Source: Alphaproteobacteria bacterium
GTDB taxonomy: Bacteria; Pseudomonadota; Alphaproteobacteria; MED-G09
Direction of reading: 5' to 3'
Assembly (NCBI GenBank): GCA_018658685.1
Contig: JABHUT010000212.1
Location: 1 to 20,907, forward strand
Length of the DNA: 20,907 nt
Within the stretch, counting starts at the first letter, position 1, and the number at the start of each line of letters is the position of its first letter. A program made the translations under genes and the position numbers. The notes under the pieces are model-generated. The model saw only the letters and a program-made list of their open reading frames with translations, was not told where the DNA came from and searched no databases. This document shows, in pieces, positions 7,091 through 15,641 of this stretch.

Positions 7091-8263
7091 TTGGATAGAA
7101 AAGAAGAGTACAATAAAATTGCAGAAAAAATAGTCAGCCATGTAGAAAATGGAACCACAGATCAAGCTCCTGAAATTTTAAAGGTTCCTACATCAGACTA
7201 CACATCCCATGAAAGGTGGTCTTCTGAAATGAAAGATATATTCCAAAACCTACCTTTAATGCTTGCTCTTTCAATAGAGATGCCAAATCCAGGCGATTAT
7301 AAAGCTATGGAAGTTACGGGTATACCTGTTTTAATTACTCGAGATAAAAGTAATAAAGTTAATGCATTTCGAAATGTATGCACTCACAGAGGTGCTATAG
7401 TTGCACAGGAGGGAATAGGTAACAGAAGTCGCTTTTCGTGTCCCTATCATGGTTGGACATACTCAAACTCTGGAGATCTAATAGGAGTCACAGATAAACC
7501 TAAGTTTGGAGATATAGATAATAAATGTTTTGGTTTAGAAAAGTTACAATGCAAAGAATTAGCTGGTTTAATATTTGTTTCACTCTCTAAGGAAGATAAT
7601 GTTGATTTTGAAAATTTTCTTGATGGAATGCTTCCAGAGATGGAGTACTTTAACCTAGAAAATTGGTATTATCATGGGTTTAAAGTAATAGATGGGGCAA
7701 ATTGGAAAATAGCTTTCGATGGTTATCTAGAGGGTTATCATTTTACCACTGCACATAAAGATACGATAGCCACTATGACAATGAATGATATAATGGATTT
7801 TACTTCATTTGGGCCTCATTTAAGAATTGCTTTTGCATCTACAAATATTGCCGAAATTCATGACTTACCTAAAGATGAGTGGTGGAAAAAAGAAGGTTGC
7901 GGGGTGGATTTTGTAAGAACACTCTTTCCAAATATTGCAGTATCGCTTGGATTAGGAATAGGACAAATAGCTCAAATTCTTCCTGGAAAAAATCCCTATA
8001 CAAACACAACAATACTTCATTACCTTGCCCCTCAAAAACCTAAGAACCAAAAAGAAGTTGATGAGCTTGATTATAATATGAATTTCTTAAGAGATGTTGT
8101 TAATAATGAGGATTATCTTTTAGGAATAGAAATACAAAAAGGTCTTAACTCAAATTCAAATAATAGTGTTCTTTTCGGAAGGAATGAAAGAGGAAATCAA
8201 TTCTTTCACAAATACGTTGATTATTATGTTGACGATAGTATTAAAAAACCTCCAAAACTTTAA
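7091..8263 (+). CDS. Rieske-type aromatic-ring-hydroxylating oxygenase, alpha subunit
   Basis: A 390-aa terminal oxygenase of the Rieske non-haem iron family, which inserts oxygen into rings, alkyl positions or N/O-methyl groups using electrons from a separate reductase. The [2Fe-2S] ligands are Cys97 and His99 (CTHRG) and Cys117 and His120 (CPYHGW). The mononuclear iron site is visible as EGYHFTTAH, with His217 and His222; Asp341 in the NNEDY segment is the likely third ligand. Asp210 is placed to bridge the centres between subunits. No beta subunit, ferredoxin or reductase gene is in the window, so electrons must come from elsewhere. Translation starts at TTG. An MFS transporter gene follows after 69 nt on the same strand, perhaps importing the substrate. 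The substrate cannot be read from the sequence. Confidence 0.93.
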   Translation: MDRKEEYNKIAEKIVSHVENGTTDQAPEILKVPTSDYTSHERWSSEMKDIFQNLPLMLALSIEMPNPGDYKAMEVTGIPVLITRDKSNKVNAFRNVCTHRGAIVAQEGIGNRSRFSCPYHGWTYSNSGDLIGVTDKPKFGDIDNKCFGLEKLQCKELAGLIFVSLSKEDNVDFENFLDGMLPEMEYFNLENWYYHGFKVIDGANWKIAFDGYLEGYHFTTAHKDTIATMTMNDIMDFTSFGPHLRIAFASTNIAEIHDLPKDEWWKKEGCGVDFVRTLFPNIAVSLGLGIGQIAQILPGKNPYTNTTILHYLAPQKPKNQKEVDELDYNMNFLRDVVNNEDYLLGIEIQKGLNSNSNNSVLFGRNERGNQFFHKYVDYYVDDSIKKPPKL

Positions 8264-8332
8264 AATAAATTTTCTAGCATTAATTGTTAAATTACATATA
8301 TTTGTTTAAATTCTATTTTTTTAGGGAAAAAA

Positions 8333-9607
8333 ATGTCACTAATTGATAATACGCAATCATCAAATTCAATCAGAAACTATGCATTAGGAATATTAGTTGT
8401 AGTTTACACATTTAATTTTATTGATAGGCAAATTTTATCGATCTTACTAGAATCAATAAAAACAGACCTAGGGCTTTCTGATACATCGTTAGGTTTTCTA
8501 ACTGGATTCGCTTTTGCATTATTTTATGCAACGCTAGGTATTCCAATTGCTAAATATGCAGATAAAGGAAATAGAAGAAATCTTATTGCACTTTCAATAG
8601 GTGTTTGGAGTTTTATGACAGCTTTATCAGGATTAGCTCAAAACTTCTTCCATCTTCTTTTTGCTAGAATTGGTGTTGGTGTTGGAGAAGCAGGTTGTAG
8701 TCCCCCTGCACACTCGATGATTGCCGATTATTTTCCTGCAAATAAAAGATCAACTGCTCTAGGAATTTATTCTTTAGGTATACCTTTTGGAATAATGTTT
8801 GGATTATTTGCTGGCGGCTGGATAAATGAGGTATTTGGCTGGCGATTGGCTTTTTTTGTTGTTGGTATACCGGGCATATTACTTGCTTTTATATTTAGAT
8901 TCACAGTTAAAGAGCCTATTCGGGGGCAAGCAGAAGGCAAAATTGACTCAGAAAATCAACCAAGTATTTTTGAGACAATTTCTTATCTAATAAAGAAAAG
9001 GTCTTTTAGACATTTAGTGTTTGCAGCAGCATTGGCTGCTTTTGTTGGATATGGAGCAATAACATGGCTACCTTCCTTTTTTCAAAGATCGTATGGAATG
9101 CAAACTAGCGATGTTGGATGGTATCTTGGCTTAATTTTAGGAATTCCTGGTGGTTTAGGTATATTTCTAGGTGGTTATTTATCAGACTACTTTGGAGCAA
9201 AAAATGTCAAATGGTCTCTTTGGGTTGCCGCAATAGCGATGGCTTTAACCGTACCATTTAATGTTTATGTATATCTTAGCCCAACAGCAACGATGTCGTT
9301 TTTATGGCTAATCATACCTGTTGCTCTGGGTAACTTTTATCAAGCAGCCACATTTAGTCAAACACAAGGCTTAGTGGAACTAAGAATGAGATCTGTTGCA
9401 GCAGCAATATTACTATTTATTATAAATATTATAGGTCTAGGTTTTGGTCCTCAATCTGTTGGAATTCTTAGTGATTTATTACACTCAGAATATGGAAAGG
9501 ACTCCTTAAGATACAGCCTTCTTATTTTTGCTTTCTTAAAATTATGGTGTGCCTTTCATTACTATATGGCTGGAAAATATTTAAAAGAAGATTTAATTAA
9601 AAATTAG
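8333..9607 (+). CDS. MFS transporter
   Basis: A 424-aa integral inner-membrane protein with about twelve hydrophobic segments. NFIDRQILSILLESIKTDL in the first segment and the loop IAKYADKGNRRNLIAL (the family's A motif between segments 2 and 3) mark it as a major facilitator. Wording such as RIGVGVGEAGCSPPAHSMIADYFP is typical of the Spinster/anion-cation symporter-like carriers common beside catabolic genes in proteobacteria. An AGGGA site precedes the ATG. It follows the Rieske oxygenase gene and may serve the same compound, which is inference from position only. Its last 11 bases overlap the end of the convergent DUF1295 gene, leaving no room for a terminator between them. Confidence 0.92.
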   Translation: MSLIDNTQSSNSIRNYALGILVVVYTFNFIDRQILSILLESIKTDLGLSDTSLGFLTGFAFALFYATLGIPIAKYADKGNRRNLIALSIGVWSFMTALSGLAQNFFHLLFARIGVGVGEAGCSPPAHSMIADYFPANKRSTALGIYSLGIPFGIMFGLFAGGWINEVFGWRLAFFVVGIPGILLAFIFRFTVKEPIRGQAEGKIDSENQPSIFETISYLIKKRSFRHLVFAAALAAFVGYGAITWLPSFFQRSYGMQTSDVGWYLGLILGIPGGLGIFLGGYLSDYFGAKNVKWSLWVAAIAMALTVPFNVYVYLSPTATMSFLWLIIPVALGNFYQAATFSQTQGLVELRMRSVAAAILLFIINIIGLGFGPQSVGILSDLLHSEYGKDSLRYSLLIFAFLKLWCAFHYYMAGKYLKEDLIKN

Positions 9608-10499
9608 GTTTTTTTAAAAATAAAACAGGTGTGTTCTTTTTATACTCAATATAGCTAGGGTCATTTTTCCATTTAATATCTGAGCTTTTTTCAAGCATTG
9701 GTATGCCACTGATTTTTGTCAAAAGTACATATACAAATATTGGAGAAATCAAAACAACGAATTTTAAACCTTCCATGGTAGGAAGTGCAATTATCGAAAT
9801 TCCAGTCCAAAGAATAATTTCTCCAAAATAATTAGGGTGTCTTGACCATGCCCATAACCCAGTTTTTATAAATTTTCCTTTATTAGATTCATTTCTTCGA
9901 AACACCTTTTTTTGATGATCAGATATTACCTCAATTAAAAATCCTATGACCCAAAATAAACTACCTAAAATTAGACAAAAATAATGATAATGGCTAAATG
10001 AATTCTCTATACTTACAGAAGTCATTGCCAAAAGACCCGCGGCATAAGTTAAGAAAACCCAAAGGCCTGATAAAGTCCATGTCATAAGAAACCAAAAAAA
10101 ATCTTTTTTCATTTCGATAAAACGAATATCCTGTCCAACTTCCTTTACCCTTTTAAATAAAAAAGATCCTAAGCGCATGGCCCAAATAATAACCATAGAG
10201 CCAATAATAAGAGAATAGATATTTAAACCATTATCACTGTAATTATTGATAGAGTTAATGATTAAAATTAAAGAAAGACTAATGTATGTAAAGCTTCCAG
10301 TAGCATCGAAGTAATGCTCAGTTTGATATGAGTAAGCATGAATAAAAAATATCCAATGGATACCAAAAGAATAAATAGCACAAAAAATTAATGATGGAAT
10401 ACCCATCACAGTATAGCTGTTTTCACTGGATAAAAGTGCTATAAATCCTGCCAAAAAAATACTCACAGCTGATCCAAAAATTGATGTCTTTAATGGCAT
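9597..10499 (-). CDS. DUF1295 / steroid 5-alpha-reductase C-terminal family membrane protein
   Basis: A 300-aa polytopic membrane protein with about seven to eight hydrophobic segments. The conserved C-terminal part holds DHQKKVFRRN near 194-203 and WSRHPNYFGE at 218-227, the hallmark of the DUF1295 family, which is related to steroid 5-alpha reductases and isoprenylcysteine methyltransferases. Family members of known function reduce an enone or methylate a lipid group with NADPH or S-adenosylmethionine. The reaction here is not established. A strong AGGAG site overlaps the region just after the stop of the upstream alpha/beta hydrolase gene, 11 nt away, so it is the last gene of the minus-strand run. 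The tail overlaps the MFS gene by 11 bases. Confidence 0.87.
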   Translation of the reverse strand: MPLKTSIFGSAVSIFLAGFIALLSSENSYTVMGIPSLIFCAIYSFGIHWIFFIHAYSYQTEHYFDATGSFTYISLSLILIINSINNYSDNGLNIYSLIIGSMVIIWAMRLGSFLFKRVKEVGQDIRFIEMKKDFFWFLMTWTLSGLWVFLTYAAGLLAMTSVSIENSFSHYHYFCLILGSLFWVIGFLIEVISDHQKKVFRRNESNKGKFIKTGLWAWSRHPNYFGEIILWTGISIIALPTMEGLKFVVLISPIFVYVLLTKISGIPMLEKSSDIKWKNDPSYIEYKKNTPVLFLKKPNF

Positions 10500-10510
10500 A
10501 AAATTCTCCT

Positions 10511-11434
10511 TTAATTTTCTTGTAACTTAATAAAAGCTATTAATTCTTTCATTACCTCAGGATAAGCCTCTTTATCCCATCTAAAAAATTGATGCCCTTT
10601 ATCTTTCCATCTAAACAATTTAACTGAATTACCCTGCTCTTTCATCTCTTTAGTAAATTCATCTATTAAGAAAATGGGAATTGTTTTATCTTTTTCTCCA
10701 TGAAAAATAATAGAAGGAGGAAGGTTGTTGCGAATAAAATTTGAAGGCGAAAAATCATCTGATTTTCCTTCAAATAATTTTCTCACATACAGCCATAATT
10801 TTTTTCTTCTTTCATCGATATTTTCAGGAATTTCTGTATTTAAAAAAGAAGTATTTAAGGCAGGATTAAAAAATACCATTGCTTTAATATTATCATGAAT
10901 ATTGTTTTTTTCGTCTGGAATCATTGCTAGAGATGCGGCAAGCTGACCTCCGGAAGATGCTCCACCAACCATAATTTTATCTTTTTCAATGCTTAATTTA
11001 TCAGAGTTTTCAATCATCCAGTTATATGCATCATGCGCATCTGACATCGAGTCTTTAACCCTTGTATTATGCTTTAAACCAAGACGGTAATCTGCACTTG
11101 CACAAACTATTCCTGCTTTGGATAAATCTCTGCATATCTTAAAAAGAGAATAAGACGAACCAAAAGCCCAACCACCCCCATGAAAGAGCAATAAACTTGA
11201 CTTAACTTCTTGTTCTTTTGGAAGAAAGAAATGTAATTTTAAACTAACTTTATTCTTTTTTGCGTAAGTATAGCTAATATCAGGGCTATCAAAATAATAA
11301 AGAGAACCATATAAAATTTTGTCTGCAAAATGACCCATAAATGGCATATTCTTAGGCTTTGTTAAGAAAAGATATCCAATAGTTAGAGCTAGTAATATCA
11401 AAAAAATTAAAAAAATAGTCATGAGTTTATACAT
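10511..11434 (-). CDS. Alpha/beta hydrolase, HSL/BD-FAE-type esterase, membrane-anchored
   Basis: A 307-aa carboxylesterase-type hydrolase. Residues about 5-25 form one hydrophobic segment (MTIFLIFLILLALTIGYLFL) without an obvious cleavage site, so it is probably a signal anchor with the enzyme on the periplasmic side. The oxyanion hole HGGGW is at 85-89, the nucleophile elbow GASSG at 158-162 (Ser160), and the other triad members are likely Asp249 (HGEKDK) and His281 (DKGHQFF). This is the hormone-sensitive-lipase family. It sits 16 nt after the nitronate monooxygenase-like gene and near an EthA-like monooxygenase gene, an arrangement in which a hydrolase could open esters made by Baeyer-Villiger oxidation; a periplasmic location would argue against that. 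No Shine-Dalgarno sequence is visible before its ATG. Confidence 0.9.
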   Translation of the reverse strand: MYKLMTIFLIFLILLALTIGYLFLTKPKNMPFMGHFADKILYGSLYYFDSPDISYTYAKKNKVSLKLHFFLPKEQEVKSSLLLFHGGGWAFGSSYSLFKICRDLSKAGIVCASADYRLGLKHNTRVKDSMSDAHDAYNWMIENSDKLSIEKDKIMVGGASSGGQLAASLAMIPDEKNNIHDNIKAMVFFNPALNTSFLNTEIPENIDERRKKLWLYVRKLFEGKSDDFSPSNFIRNNLPPSIIFHGEKDKTIPIFLIDEFTKEMKEQGNSVKLFRWKDKGHQFFRWDKEAYPEVMKELIAFIKLQEN

Positions 11435-11450
11435 AATTAAGATTTAACAA

Positions 11451-12584
11451 TTAACTTAAATAATTTGTAAGCCTTTCATAGGCTTCAATAAACTCTTCTT
11501 TAAAGTTTTGAACAACAGCACCAGATGACATTGATTGATTCATTAAGCCAACACCTTGACCAACCCAGTATGTTGCTAACTCTTTAGCACCTTCATGACC
11601 GCTTTGAGATAATTTATCAATTTTCTTAAGTGCGGGCTCACTAACAAGAGACTGTAAAGGCATAGGTAATGGTTCTGGACCTTTGTTTTCCCAAGCATCA
11701 GTCCACGGAGATCTAAGTTGCCTTGAATTTTTACCTGTTCGGCTTTTTGATCTAACAGTATCTCTAGAACTTGCAGCTAACATCTTTTCTTTAACTACAG
11801 GGTTTGTTTCTGCCTCTGAAGTTGTTAGCCAAACTGAACCACACCAGGCACCTGATGCGCCCATCGACATAGCTGCTGCCATCTGAGAACCAGTAGTAAT
11901 GCCACCAGCTGCTAAAATTGGGACATCCCTAATTGGTTGAGTCGCTTTATAAACTTCTGGAATTAATACCATTGTTGAAACGTCTCCACAATGACCTCCC
12001 GCTTCTCCGCCCGAGGCAATTAGAATATCTACTCCTGCCTCAACTTGTTTTATTGCATGCTCTTTTGCCCCTACTAAAGCTGCAACAGCAACACCATGTT
12101 TTTTTCCCATATCAAGCATAACTTTTGGAGGAACACCAAGAGCATTTGCAACTAACTTAATGGGGTGCTCAAAGGCTACCTCAAGTGAGGTTGCGGCACC
12201 TTCATCAGAAAGATTCATTCTGAATTGCTTAGCCCCCTCTTTTAAATCTTCTAGGCCATCGGTATCAATATCATAATCATTTAAAATTCCTTTAGTGAAA
12301 TCTCTATGACCTTGGGGAATTGCATTCAATATCTGCTCAGTAGAAACCTCCTCACCCTTACCTTCAAATTTATTTGGAACAATTAGATCAATTCCATACG
12401 GCATTCCGTCGACATGATCATCAATCCAAGTCAATTCTTCTTTCAAACGCTCTGGCGGCAAATTAACTGCTCCAAAAACACCCATACCACCAGCTTTTGA
12501 AACTGCAGCCACAACATCTCTACAATGAGAAAAAGCTAATAAAGGAAATTCTATACCTAACATTTCACATATTTTTGATTTCAT
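11451..12584 (-). CDS. NAD(P)H-dependent flavin oxidoreductase / nitronate monooxygenase family
   Basis: A 377-aa TIM-barrel flavoprotein of the 2-nitropropane dioxygenase superfamily. It starts with the usual CEMLGIEFPLLAFSH, then KAGGMGVFGAV near 30-40. GGEAGGHCG at 192-200 includes the conserved histidine, and AAGGITTG at 225-232 and GASGAWCGS at 242-250 bind FMN phosphate. From memory it closely resembles the mycobacterial Rv1533-type subgroup rather than the steroid-pathway IpdC. Members of the superfamily either oxidise nitronates or reduce quinones and enoyl groups, so the true substrate is open. AGGAAAG precedes the ATG. It lies between the EthA-like gene (67 nt upstream) and the alpha/beta hydrolase gene. 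Confidence 0.9.
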   Translation of the reverse strand: MKSKICEMLGIEFPLLAFSHCRDVVAAVSKAGGMGVFGAVNLPPERLKEELTWIDDHVDGMPYGIDLIVPNKFEGKGEEVSTEQILNAIPQGHRDFTKGILNDYDIDTDGLEDLKEGAKQFRMNLSDEGAATSLEVAFEHPIKLVANALGVPPKVMLDMGKKHGVAVAALVGAKEHAIKQVEAGVDILIASGGEAGGHCGDVSTMVLIPEVYKATQPIRDVPILAAGGITTGSQMAAAMSMGASGAWCGSVWLTTSEAETNPVVKEKMLAASSRDTVRSKSRTGKNSRQLRSPWTDAWENKGPEPLPMPLQSLVSEPALKKIDKLSQSGHEGAKELATYWVGQGVGLMNQSMSSGAVVQNFKEEFIEAYERLTNYLS

Positions 12585-12651
12585 TTTCTTTCCTAAACTT
12601 TAATATTTGATAAATGGTTATTGAATAAATACTTAAATCTTAATTTTATTA

Positions 12652-14094
12652 TTATGAAAACTTCATATCGCCGTCTTTTATTTCTCCATAACGAATTTGA
12701 AAAACATCTTTAATAAAATTTTGATTGTTTTTCCAAGGTTTTTTCTTACCTTGTTTTGGAAAAATATTTTTAGATCTTTCAATATACCCTGATGAAAGAT
12801 TTAAGTAATTTTCATCTTGCTCAATGTTATCGTTGGCCTCAGGACAGCATTTTTTTAAAGATTTTTTTTCCATAAGATTTATTAACCTACAAACATACTC
12901 GGATGTTAAATCTGCACCTAGAGTCCAGGATGCATTGGTATAACCAAATGTAGAAACAAGATTAGGAACGCCGCTAAACATCATTCCTTTGTAAGTAATA
13001 GTTTTTGATAAATCAATTTTTTCTTCATCGACTATTAATTCAATATTACTAAGCAATTCCATGTTTAATCCAGTTGCAGTAACAACTAAATCAGCACCTA
13101 GCTCATCCCCTGATTTTAATTTTATCCCTTTATCAGTAAAATGATCTATTTGATCAGTAACAACTGATGCTTTTTTATTTTTAATTGATTCAAATAAATC
13201 ACCGTTTGGAACTAAGCACATTCTTTGATCCCAAGGATTATAGTTTGGTGTAAAATGTTTTTTGATATCGTAATTCGGACCAAGCTCTTTACGAATTTGG
13301 CTTAAAATAAAATCTTTTACCCTTTTTGGATTCTTCTTACAAAGAGTAAAAAACCAATGCTGCCTTATAATATTCTTCCATCGAACAAAAAAGTAAGCAG
13401 CTTTATTTGGCAAAAAATTCTGAAGTATTTTAGCTACAGGATCTTTTTCTGGAGCTGAGACTACATATGTTGGTGACCTTTGAAGCATAGTTACATGTTT
13501 AGCTTTTTTAGCCATTTCAGGAACAATTGTAACTGCTGTAGCACCACTTCCAATAACAATTACATTTTTATCATTATAGTTTACGTCATCAGTCCATTTT
13601 TGAGGATGAATTATCTGACCATTAAAATTATCAATACCTTTAAAATCTGGCGTATATCCCTCTTTGTAAGAATAATACCCCGAGCACATAAAGATAAAAT
13701 TGCAGGTCATCTTTTGAACTTGCTCTTTGGATTTAACTTTTAGCTCCCATAATGAATTTTCTGTAGACCAAGATGCACTCTCAACATAATGACCAAACTT
13801 TATTTTTTCTTTTATATTAAATTTTTCTGATGTTTCATGAAGGTATTTAAGAATAGAAGGTCCATTAGCTATTGCTTCTTTTTCCTTCCAGGGATAAAAA
13901 GAAAATCCTAAGGTATACATATCCGAGTCAGACCTTATTCCTGGATAGCGAAACAAATCCCACGTACCGCCAATTGTATCCCTGCCCTCTAAGATTGCAT
14001 AAGACTTCTTCGGGCATTTTGTTTGTAAATGATAACCTGCGCCAATACCTGAAATTCCAGCGCCCACAACTAATACATCATAATGATTTTCCAT
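12652..14094 (-). CDS. ethA: EthA-like FAD-containing (Baeyer-Villiger type) monooxygenase
   Basis: A 480-aa class B flavoprotein monooxygenase using FAD and NADPH to insert oxygen next to a ketone or onto sulfur/nitrogen. The FAD Rossmann motif GAGISG is at 11-16 and the NADPH motif GSGATA at 182-187. Between them FNGQIIHPQKWT (157-168) matches the Baeyer-Villiger fingerprint FxGxxxHxxxW, ending in Thr rather than Pro or Asp. Long stretches such as GGTWDLFRYPGIRSDSDMYT and YNPWDQRMCLVPNGD recall mycobacterial EthA (about 490 aa) very closely; that comparison is from memory. Physiological substrates of the family are ketones. There is no Shine-Dalgarno sequence and a TATAAT lies only 6 nt before the ATG, suggesting a leaderless mRNA. 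Orthology with ethA is not proven. Confidence 0.92.
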   Translation of the reverse strand: MENHYDVLVVGAGISGIGAGYHLQTKCPKKSYAILEGRDTIGGTWDLFRYPGIRSDSDMYTLGFSFYPWKEKEAIANGPSILKYLHETSEKFNIKEKIKFGHYVESASWSTENSLWELKVKSKEQVQKMTCNFIFMCSGYYSYKEGYTPDFKGIDNFNGQIIHPQKWTDDVNYNDKNVIVIGSGATAVTIVPEMAKKAKHVTMLQRSPTYVVSAPEKDPVAKILQNFLPNKAAYFFVRWKNIIRQHWFFTLCKKNPKRVKDFILSQIRKELGPNYDIKKHFTPNYNPWDQRMCLVPNGDLFESIKNKKASVVTDQIDHFTDKGIKLKSGDELGADLVVTATGLNMELLSNIELIVDEEKIDLSKTITYKGMMFSGVPNLVSTFGYTNASWTLGADLTSEYVCRLINLMEKKSLKKCCPEANDNIEQDENYLNLSSGYIERSKNIFPKQGKKKPWKNNQNFIKDVFQIRYGEIKDGDMKFS

Positions 14095-14100
14095 AAAAAA

Positions 14101-14129
14101 ATTATAATATAAAAATTATAACAAGGCAC
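14101..14129 (-). promoter_or_regulatory. Candidate promoter for a leaderless EthA-like mRNA
   Basis: On the minus strand GTGCCT (14129-14124) is followed after exactly 17 nt by a perfect TATAAT (14106-14101), then six T residues and the ATG at 14094. The first transcribed base would fall at or next to the A of the start codon. The -35 box matches the consensus at only three of six positions, and the region is AT-rich, so chance is possible. A second TATAAT lies at 14120-14115. Confidence 0.4.
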
Positions 14130-14162
14130 TATTTTAAAAAAATTAATAAACTTTTTTTATCG

Positions 14163-15179
14163 TTATATATTAGAGAGCTTTAAAAGCATTTTCCCTAAAT
14201 TTTCCCCCTCAAAAAGCTTTCGAAAGGTTTCAGGAAAATCATCAATATCACCTTCACAACAATATTCAGGAATTTTAAGTAAGCCAGAATTTATCCACTT
14301 AGACATATTTTCTCTTGCTTCAGGATATCTATCAATATAATCAAAAATTACAAAACCTTGTAATCTCGCCCTCATACTACCCAACCAAATATAATTAGAT
14401 GGACCATCCATTTTATCTTCAGTGTATTGTGATGTAGAGCCACACAGTAAAACTACACCGTGCATAGCAATTAATTTTAAACTTTCATTCATAACAACGC
14501 CACCTGTGTTATCAAAAATGATATTAATTCGATTTGGTGATTCTTTTTCTAATTGCTCAATCCAATCATGGTCATTATAATTTATAGCAACATCATACCC
14601 CAACTCATCAATTAACCATTTACATTTTTTTGCACTACTAGTTGTACCTATAACCCTTGCTCCGGCTAATTTCGCTAATTGACCAGCCATTGAACCAACC
14701 GCTCCTGCTGCACCAGTCACTAAAACAGTTTGCCCAGGCTGAGGTTTACATTCGTCAAAAAGAGCAAAATAAGCAGTTAATCCAGAAACACCGAAACCTC
14801 CTAGCCAAGAGCCCAATGGAGCTAGATCAGTATTACACTTCTCTAAATCACTACCATCTGAAATTGCAAAATTTTGAACTCCTAAAGAACCATTCACAAA
14901 TTCACCAACATTATATTCTGAATTATTCGAAGCAATTACTTTTCCAGCTACATTTGCATGAATTATATCCCCGGGTTGAACTCTAAATAAAAACTCATCG
15001 CTATCTCTAACGATAAGTCTAAGCGCAGCATCAACACCAACATAATGAGTTTGAATTAAAATTTCACCATCGCTAATCTCGGGAACCTCGACTTCCCTTA
15101 CCTCGAAATCATCTATTTCTGTCAATCCAGTAGGATGTTTTGATAGAATTAGTTGTTTATTTTTTCCTAAGTTATTCAT
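14163..15179 (-). CDS. NADP-dependent MDR-family oxidoreductase (CurA/PTGR-like)
   Basis: A 338-aa zinc-independent medium-chain dehydrogenase/reductase. The N-terminal catalytic domain (to about 130) lacks the zinc-binding cysteines of alcohol dehydrogenases. The nucleotide-binding domain begins QTVLVTGAAGAVGSMAGQLA, with the AxxGxxG loop at about 155-163. VGVDAALR near 48-54 and FGVSGLTAYFAL near 129-140 are typical of the leukotriene B4 dehydrogenase/prostaglandin reductase and curcumin reductase group, which reduce the double bond of enones. Here an enone intermediate of the neighbouring catabolic genes is a plausible substrate. An AGAGGT site lies 5 nt before the ATG. The MAPEG gene ends 40 nt upstream. 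Confidence 0.9.
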   Translation of the reverse strand: MNNLGKNKQLILSKHPTGLTEIDDFEVREVEVPEISDGEILIQTHYVGVDAALRLIVRDSDEFLFRVQPGDIIHANVAGKVIASNNSEYNVGEFVNGSLGVQNFAISDGSDLEKCNTDLAPLGSWLGGFGVSGLTAYFALFDECKPQPGQTVLVTGAAGAVGSMAGQLAKLAGARVIGTTSSAKKCKWLIDELGYDVAINYNDHDWIEQLEKESPNRINIIFDNTGGVVMNESLKLIAMHGVVLLCGSTSQYTEDKMDGPSNYIWLGSMRARLQGFVIFDYIDRYPEARENMSKWINSGLLKIPEYCCEGDIDDFPETFRKLFEGENLGKMLLKLSNI

Positions 15180-15219
15180 TTGTAACCTCTACTTAAAATC
15201 ATATTTAATAAAATAATAT

Positions 15220-15609
15220 TCAGATCTTTAAAATAAATCCTACTAATGAACCTATTATAAAAATATAAATTGGAGGCATACTTATATATAAGCCTAAGCC
15301 TCTTTTATTGGCATCTTTATAATATCCAAAAGCATAACCAATTCTTCCAATTGGCCATAAAATTCCTATAAGTGAAGCCCATACAGGATCAACCGCAAAT
15401 GAAAATAGCCATAAACCAGGAAGAAAAAGGACTAAATGCTCTAAAGTATTATGATGAACTCTAACTTTTCTAACGTACTCTTCGGGTCCATCATGTGAGG
15501 GTGCCTGGATATTGTACTTAACTCGGGCTGTTCCAGCTTTAAATAAAGTAAAGTAATAAACAAGAAGAGAAAGGCTACTTAAGATACCTGGATATACAAA
15601 ATCATTCAT
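15220..15609 (-). CDS. MAPEG family membrane protein
   Basis: A 129-aa protein with four hydrophobic segments. VRVHHNTLEHLVLFLPGLWLF in the second-segment region carries the Asn-x-x-Glu pattern of the MAPEG family (membrane-associated proteins in eicosanoid and glutathione metabolism), and GRIGYAFGYY matches the third segment. Eukaryotic members are glutathione transferases or leukotriene/prostaglandin synthases; bacterial ones are mostly uncharacterised, some with glutathione transferase activity. Length is right for the family. AGGAG sits 6 nt before the ATG. It lies between ferrochelatase and the MDR reductase genes. Detoxification of reactive lipid products would suit the surroundings but is inference. 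Confidence 0.88.
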   Translation of the reverse strand: MNDFVYPGILSSLSLLVYYFTLFKAGTARVKYNIQAPSHDGPEEYVRKVRVHHNTLEHLVLFLPGLWLFSFAVDPVWASLIGILWPIGRIGYAFGYYKDANKRGLGLYISMPPIYIFIIGSLVGFILKI

Positions 15610-15641
15610 TTAAATCTCCTAAATGCACTGAATATAAAAAG

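Noticed and set aside
11451..12584. Assignment as steroid-pathway IpdC
   Set aside because: The superfamily is the same, but the sequence (CEMLGIEFPLLAFSH, GASGAWCGSVWLTT) fits the Rv1533-type subgroup better, so a steroid-specific role is not supported by this gene.
14657..14986. 109-codon plus-strand open frame inside the MDR reductase gene
   Set aside because: Its leucine/glutamine-rich product has no recognisable motif and lies antisense to a well-conserved reductase; it is a shadow. The same holds for the other internal frames at 889-1077, 3183-3410, 11683-11886, 11933-12121, 13480-13743, 13872-14096, 17856-18170 and 19700-19903.
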